Positions 6,641-9,229 of a stretch of 9,229 bases of DNA are shown here, piece by piece. The stretch comes from an uncultured Akkermansia sp. (lineage in GTDB: Bacteria > Verrucomicrobiota > Verrucomicrobiia > Verrucomicrobiales > Akkermansiaceae). Position 1 is the first letter of the stretch; each line of letters starts with the position of its first letter. The stretch is taken from contig URLZ01000059.1 in NCBI GenBank assembly GCA_900548895.1, positions 1 through 9,229 on the forward strand, written 5' to 3'. The notes under the pieces were generated by a model that saw only the letters and a list, made by a program, of their open reading frames with translations, was not told where the DNA came from and did no database searches. A program made the translations under genes and the position numbers.

Positions 6641-7371
6641 GTCTCGAACCGAAGCTTTCCGCCGCCGTCCGCGACGGTGAGAGGGCCGTGGCTGTGCCCT
6701 GTCCCGTTGCTGAGGATAGCCTCCGGCACAAAGACTCCACTCGCCCGCACCCCCTTTGTGCCGCTCTCCGGGCCCGCCGAGGGGCGTGCGAGGCGGGAAC
6801 GACCAGCGGTGGTGGGAGCCACCTTGTGACGACGCATGAGCGCCAGAAGACCGGGTTCCGACAGCCTTGAGCTCGCGCGGCCTTGCCTCTCCGGCATCCC
6901 GATGTGACGACTTCCCCACGCGTGCCGAGAGTCCTCGGGCCGCCCCATTCCGCCCCGAGCTTTGTAAATCAGATCGTGCGCTTCCCGGTCGTTCTGGCAC
7001 GCGGGGCAAAAGGGGCCTCGATGTCGCTCGAGGGTGAGCAAGCCCCGCGCCCCGTGCCTGTACTTCACGTCTCACTCGAGCCGATCATCATGCTGCCCGG
7101 CACGCGGCAAAACAGTATGCGTCAAAACAGCACGCGGCAGAGCGGCAGGAGGCTTTGCTCCCGGAACAAGCGGGCAGAATTCGGCACTTGGGGCGTCCTC
7201 ATCCCCGCAGGTTTCCTCACCCATCAGCGGCGGGTCAGGGGCCGCGACGGTCGCATGCCTCATCACCTCCCCTCCGCAACAACAAAAGAAGGCGCCCGAC
7301 GCGCGAGCCATCCTCTGCATCCTGCTGAGAAGAGCCCCGCGCCGGGCGGCTGAATGAGGAAACCCGGGCAA
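6641..7371. other. Gene-free gap of about 730 bp between the GH2 and 3D-domain genes
   Basis: Both neighbours point into this gap, which lies beyond the GH2 terminator. Open frames exist on both strands but have no convincing start, signal peptide or family signature. The best is a GTG-initiated minus-strand frame (7068-6601) with one CPAC pair and the segment CQNDREAHDLIYK. It is otherwise low-complexity Arg/Gly/Ala, and I do not call it a gene. A three-unit 15-bp tandem repeat lies at 7101-7145. No tRNA, riboswitch or clear terminator for the 3D gene was recognised. Confidence 0.6.
7101..7145. repeat. Imperfect 15-bp tandem repeat, three units
   Basis: Units are CACGCGGCAAAACAG (7101-7115), TATGCGTCAAAACAG (7116-7130) and CACGCGGCAGAGCGG (7131-7145). 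Units 1 and 2 match at 12 of 15 positions; unit 3 matches the first 8 bases of unit 1 exactly and then diverges. It lies in non-coding DNA downstream of the 3D-domain gene. Function is unknown; iterated spacing of about 1.5 helical turns could reflect protein binding or just replication slippage. Confidence 0.65.
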
Positions 7372-8016
7372 TTAGCGGTTGCGCGTATTTTTCTCGCGCT
7401 TCGAATCCTGCTGCGTCAGCGAGCGGTGCATCTTGGCGCAGTGGCTGAAGCTGCGGCGCTTGGCCAGCGTCTCCATGCTGAGGCGCGACGAGCCCCAGCG
7501 GACCACCTCGATCTCCACGATGCGGCGGCCCCACTGCTTCATCAGAGAGCGCGTCGGCTGGTAAATATCAATCGTACCCGTGCCGACGAGAGCGCTGCCG
7601 TAATCATCCACGATGTACGTGTAGGGCTGTCCCTTGATCTTGAACATCGTGCCGAGCGGGTAAACCGACCAGTCTGCCGCGGCGCTTCGATAGCGCTCTC
7701 CGTACTGAAGGCTGGTGCCCATCGCATTGCGGGCACCGTAGGCCTTGTGATCACTCTCCGAGTGCGTGTACGCCGTCGTGCGCACCACGCGGCGAAGCTG
7801 CTTGGGGTGATAGAAGGGCATGCCGTGTTTGTCGCGGCCCAAGTTCGGCAGCTTGTCGCTCGGCTTAGCCGAAGGAGAAGGCGCCAAGGGCTGAACAAAA
7901 CTCTTCGAAATCTTCTGCTGGGCCGCCTCGGCGGGCGCAACAGCGTGAATCATGGCAACGGACGCAACCGCCGCAACGGCCACATGTCGCAAACGCTTCG
8001 AGAAATGAAATGTCAT
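7372..8016 (-). CDS. Exported 3D-domain protein (MltA-like double-psi barrel, cell-wall related)
   Basis: A 214-residue protein with a signal peptide (basic KRLRH at 7-11, hydrophobic 12-27, cleavage near AEA at 29-31). After a Pro/Ser/Lys-rich linker comes a 3D domain, named for three conserved aspartates. It starts at TTAYTHSES (80-88), with the aspartates seen here as Asp115 (AADWSVYPLGT), Asp138 (IVDDYG) and Asp150 (TIDIYQP), and ends with WGRRIVEIEVVRWG (162-175). The barrel is shared with the catalytic domain of MltA-type lytic transglycosylases and with Bacillus YocH-like autolysins, so a role in peptidoglycan cleavage or binding is likely but unproven. The C-terminal 35 residues are strongly basic and have no known counterpart. 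No Shine-Dalgarno sequence precedes the ATG, but a near-perfect promoter lies about 70 bp upstream. The gene is a single unit facing the GH2 gene. Confidence 0.9.
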   Translation of the reverse strand: MTFHFSKRLRHVAVAAVASVAMIHAVAPAEAAQQKISKSFVQPLAPSPSAKPSDKLPNLGRDKHGMPFYHPKQLRRVVRTTAYTHSESDHKAYGARNAMGTSLQYGERYRSAAADWSVYPLGTMFKIKGQPYTYIVDDYGSALVGTGTIDIYQPTRSLMKQWGRRIVEIEVVRWGSSRLSMETLAKRRSFSHCAKMHRSLTQQDSKREKNTRNR

Positions 8017-8074
8017 GACGGTGTTGGGGTTGGCGCAGCCGGGTATAAAGAAACACCGCCCCGGCAGCGCGTTG

Positions 8075-8095
8075 CGACACCATTGTAAGGTGTCG
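8075..8095. promoter_or_regulatory. 21-bp dyad over the 3D-gene -10 box, candidate operator
   Basis: CGACACC (8075-8081) and GGTGTCG (8089-8095) are exact inverted copies separated by 7 bp that contain the -10 hexamer. The dyad spans roughly -20 to +1 of the transcript. A dimeric repressor bound here would block RNA polymerase. The symmetry is seen; the regulatory role and the regulator are inference. Confidence 0.5.
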
Positions 8096-8110
8096 AGGCG
8101 GCCCTGTCAA
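8082..8110 (-). promoter_or_regulatory. Consensus sigma70 promoter of the 3D-domain gene
   Basis: On the minus strand TTGACA (8105-8110, 6/6) is followed after exactly 17 nt by TACAAT (8082-8087, 5/6). The start site would be near 8075, giving a leader of about 58 nt. This is the strongest promoter in the window, surprising for a minor wall protein and compatible with tight repression through the overlapping dyad. Confidence 0.92.
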
Positions 8111-8664
8111 GTATTGAATGCGTCTGTATGTCACCAAAAATCAATTAAGACGCCTCTCCGCCCTGAAAAGACACCACGTCTGACCTCCCGTCACCGCGCG
8201 CTCCGGCCTCCGCTCTTGAGGTGCTCCTTGAACGTCGGCGGCATCATCGTCTCAGGCTCATCGGCGGCATCGTCTGTGTCATCTGAGCCGCCGGCATCGC
8301 TCCGATCGCCTCTCCTGCGCGCCGTAACGCGCCCGGCTCGCCGCGAACAAGGAATGGAGACTAAGCCGGGGGAGAAGGGGGCCGAGCCCTCGCCTCGAGC
8401 GAAGCGGAACGGTGCTCGCTACGGAACCCCTGCTTGTTGCCCCCGTTCCTTCGGCGCTTTTGGGGCTCCGGTGCTGCGAGCCTCCTCACGCCTCGAGGCG
8501 ACGGGGCCGACGGGGCCGGCGGGGCCAGAGGCAAGGCGGAAGCGGCAACGCAGCAGAGCGTGCACCACGCATTCCCCGAAGGTCAGAGAAGTGCCGAGCG
8601 TCACCCGGGAAAAAGTATTCGCGCTGATGTTATTGAAAAACTTTGAAAATTTGACGAAGAAAGC
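8111..8664. other. Gene-free gap between the 3D-gene promoter and tRNA-Ala promoter
   Basis: About 550 bp between two divergent promoters. No open frame has a plausible start together with family features. Recognisable elements are an imperfect direct repeat of TCGGCGGCATC (near 8235 and 8261) with an inverted GAGCCGCCGG at 8285-8294, three 9-bp GC-rich units at 8500-8526, and an A-rich stretch (about 8608-8664) that probably forms an upstream element for the tRNA-Ala promoter. Confidence 0.55.
8500..8526. repeat. 9-bp minisatellite, three units
   Basis: GACGGGGCC (8500-8508), GACGGGGCC (8509-8517) and GGCGGGGCC (8518-8526), two identical and one with a single change. On either strand it encodes Gly-Pro-X collagen-like triplets if read in frame, but no gene is supported here. 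A simple slippage repeat is the likely explanation. Confidence 0.7.
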
Positions 8665-8693
8665 TTGACTTGGCTCGCCGGATCCGCTACAAT
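8665..8693 (+). promoter_or_regulatory. Sigma70 promoter of tRNA-Ala
   Basis: TTGACT (8665-8670) and TACAAT (8688-8693) are exactly 17 nt apart, each a 5/6 match. Upstream DNA from about 8608 is A-rich, with phased short A-runs typical of UP elements at stable-RNA promoters. The start site would be near 8700, about 32 nt before the mature tRNA. Confidence 0.92.
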
Positions 8694-8731
8694 GCGCCTG
8701 TTCCTGCATGCAGGACGACACAGAATCCTTC

Positions 8732-8804
8732 GGGGTATTAGCTCAGTTGGTAGAGCGCCTCAATGGCATTGAGGAGGTCAGCGGTTCGAACCCGCTATGC
8801 TCCA
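8732..8804 (+). tRNA. tRNA-Ala (anticodon GGC)
   Basis: A full cloverleaf is visible: acceptor stem GGGGTAT/ATGCTCC, D arm with AGCTCAGTTGGTAGAGC, anticodon arm CCTCA-ATGGCAT-TGAGG with anticodon GGC (reads GCC, and GCU poorly), T arm with GGTTCGAACC. The acceptor stem contains the G3-U70 wobble, the hallmark identity element for alanyl-tRNA synthetase, and the discriminator is A. CCA is not encoded (next bases CTC), as for the tRNA-Cys at the other end. It stands alone with its own promoter and terminator. Confidence 0.98.
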
Positions 8805-8810
8805 CTCCGC

Positions 8811-8849
8811 AAAAGCGGCTGACTCAGTACGGGTCAGCCGCTTTTCTGT
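8811..8849 (+). terminator. Rho-independent terminator of tRNA-Ala
   Basis: A perfect 13-bp stem, AAAAGCGGCTGAC (8811-8823) with its complement at 8833-8845, closes a 9-nt loop. The 3' arm itself ends in TTTT, followed by ctgttt. It begins 6 nt after the tRNA. The leading AAAA makes the structure usable from either strand. Confidence 0.93.
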
Positions 8850-9176
8850 TTGCCGTTCGCACACGGTCCTGATTCCGGATTCCCGTAGCCGGATCTCGGC
8901 TCGCCGTCACCGTTGCCGCCTTCGGATTCCGGTTCGCACTCTCCGCCGCAGCCTCCTCAGGTCGCGCGGCAGATGCCGGCTGCGAGCAGGTCCGGAGCCG
9001 GATCGTCTGCGGTGTGACCGGGCTGCGGAGCGGCGCGGTGGAGGGCGCTTTGAAACGAGCGCGAGTAGCGTCAAGCCCTCATCGGTCTTTTCATTTCGCG
9101 CGCCACTGCGGTTGAGGTGCCCGGCGTTCCGCAAGCTTCCGCGATATGGCCGGCTCGCGGAGCCTCGAAGTTTCAG
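8850..9176. other. Gene-free gap before the right inverted repeat
   Basis: About 330 bp with no supportable gene. The only open frame of any length (minus strand, 9134-8907) is Arg-rich low complexity. Repeated GATTCCGG/GGATTCCGG words at 8870-8931 and a small TCCGCGA/TCGCGGA stem-loop (9138-9161) next to the repeat boundary are the only structures noticed. Confidence 0.55.
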
Positions 9177-9229
9177 GGGTCAAGCGCAAAGTGTGTGGAA
9201 ACCGCCCGTTGAGCCACCTAGAGTACCGC
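9177..9229 (-). repeat. Right copy of 53-bp inverted repeat, probable insertion-sequence end
   Basis: The exact reverse complement of 2-54, running to the last base of the window. The boundary at 9176/9177 separates it from unrelated DNA. Read on the minus strand it has the same order as the left copy, with a TAG at the equivalent position (9218-9220), so both edges show the same end of one element, in opposite orientations. The 8-9 bp beside the two copies (ggcgtgcc and ctgaaact in the same reading) differ, as expected for two separate insertions rather than the two sides of one. Confidence 0.85.

Noticed and set aside
6601..7068. Minus-strand frame with a CPAC pair that might be a small zinc-ribbon protein.
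   Set aside because: GTG start with a stop two codons before it, only one Cys pair, low-complexity remainder, and overlap with the GH2 terminator; not enough to call a gene.
7354..8088. Plus-strand frame of 244 codons across the 3D gene.
   Set aside because: It is antisense to a protein with a signal peptide and the three conserved aspartates, and the promoter evidence is on the minus strand.
8196..8300. Minus-strand reading ending in an acidic stretch and TMMPPTFKEHLKSGG, resembling a real protein C terminus.
   Set aside because: The frame is closed by a stop about 68 codons upstream and has no start codon of any kind before the MM near its end; part of the composition comes from the TCGGCGGCATC repeat.
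55..9176. Target-site duplication that would mark the whole segment as one composite transposon insertion.
   Set aside because: The duplication, if any, would lie outside the two flanking elements, beyond the window; the inner flanks seen here are unrelated to each other.
1..9229. CRISPR array, prophage, toxin-antitoxin or restriction system.
   Set aside because: No regularly spaced direct repeats, no phage or defence-type proteins, and no small paired genes were found on either strand.

Overview
This is a 9.2 kb, GC-rich stretch of chromosomal-type bacterial DNA. It carries four convincing protein genes, two tRNA genes and several well-formed promoters and terminators, spread out with unusually long gene-free gaps. 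There is no phage, plasmid, CRISPR or toxin/defence module. The gene content (argJ, an exported HExxH peptidase, an exported GH2 glycosidase, an exported 3D-domain wall protein) and the near absence of Shine-Dalgarno sequences suggest a Gram-negative bacterium, plausibly from the Verrucomicrobiota/PVC group or a similar host-associated lineage. That taxonomic guess is inference only.

Layout, left to right. Positions 2-54 hold one copy of a 53-bp sequence whose exact inverted copy ends the window (9177-9229). It looks like the outer end of a multi-copy insertion sequence that continues beyond both edges. Next comes tRNA-Cys(GCA) on the minus strand, with a consensus-like promoter (TTGACC-N17-TATACT) and a 12-bp terminator. 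After a ~390-bp gap comes argJ (655-1911), the arginine-pathway ornithine/glutamate acetyltransferase, followed by a hairpin terminator. A ~520-bp gap with a perfect hairpin and a probable promoter leads to an exported zinc-metallopeptidase-like protein (2518-3708). A 16-bp perfect hairpin and a further promoter precede a large exported GH2 glycosidase (4018-6567), which ends at a textbook terminator. A ~730-bp gap with a small 15-bp tandem repeat follows. On the minus strand lies a 214-residue exported 3D-domain protein (7372-8016), driven by an ideal TTGACA-N17-TACAAT promoter whose -10 box sits in the centre of a 21-bp dyad. Another ~550-bp gap leads to tRNA-Ala(GGC) with its own promoter and a 13-bp terminator.

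The genes do not form an operon: each appears to have its own promoter or terminator, and they face different directions. Three of the four proteins carry signal peptides (a protease-like protein, a glycan hydrolase and a peptidoglycan-type barrel protein), so most of the coding DNA concerns the cell envelope or extracellular polymers, while argJ is housekeeping. I see no previously undescribed multi-gene system. The most interesting points are the inverted repeat ends, the possible leaderless start of the GH2 gene, the operator-like dyad on the 3D-gene promoter, and the large empty intergenic regions.
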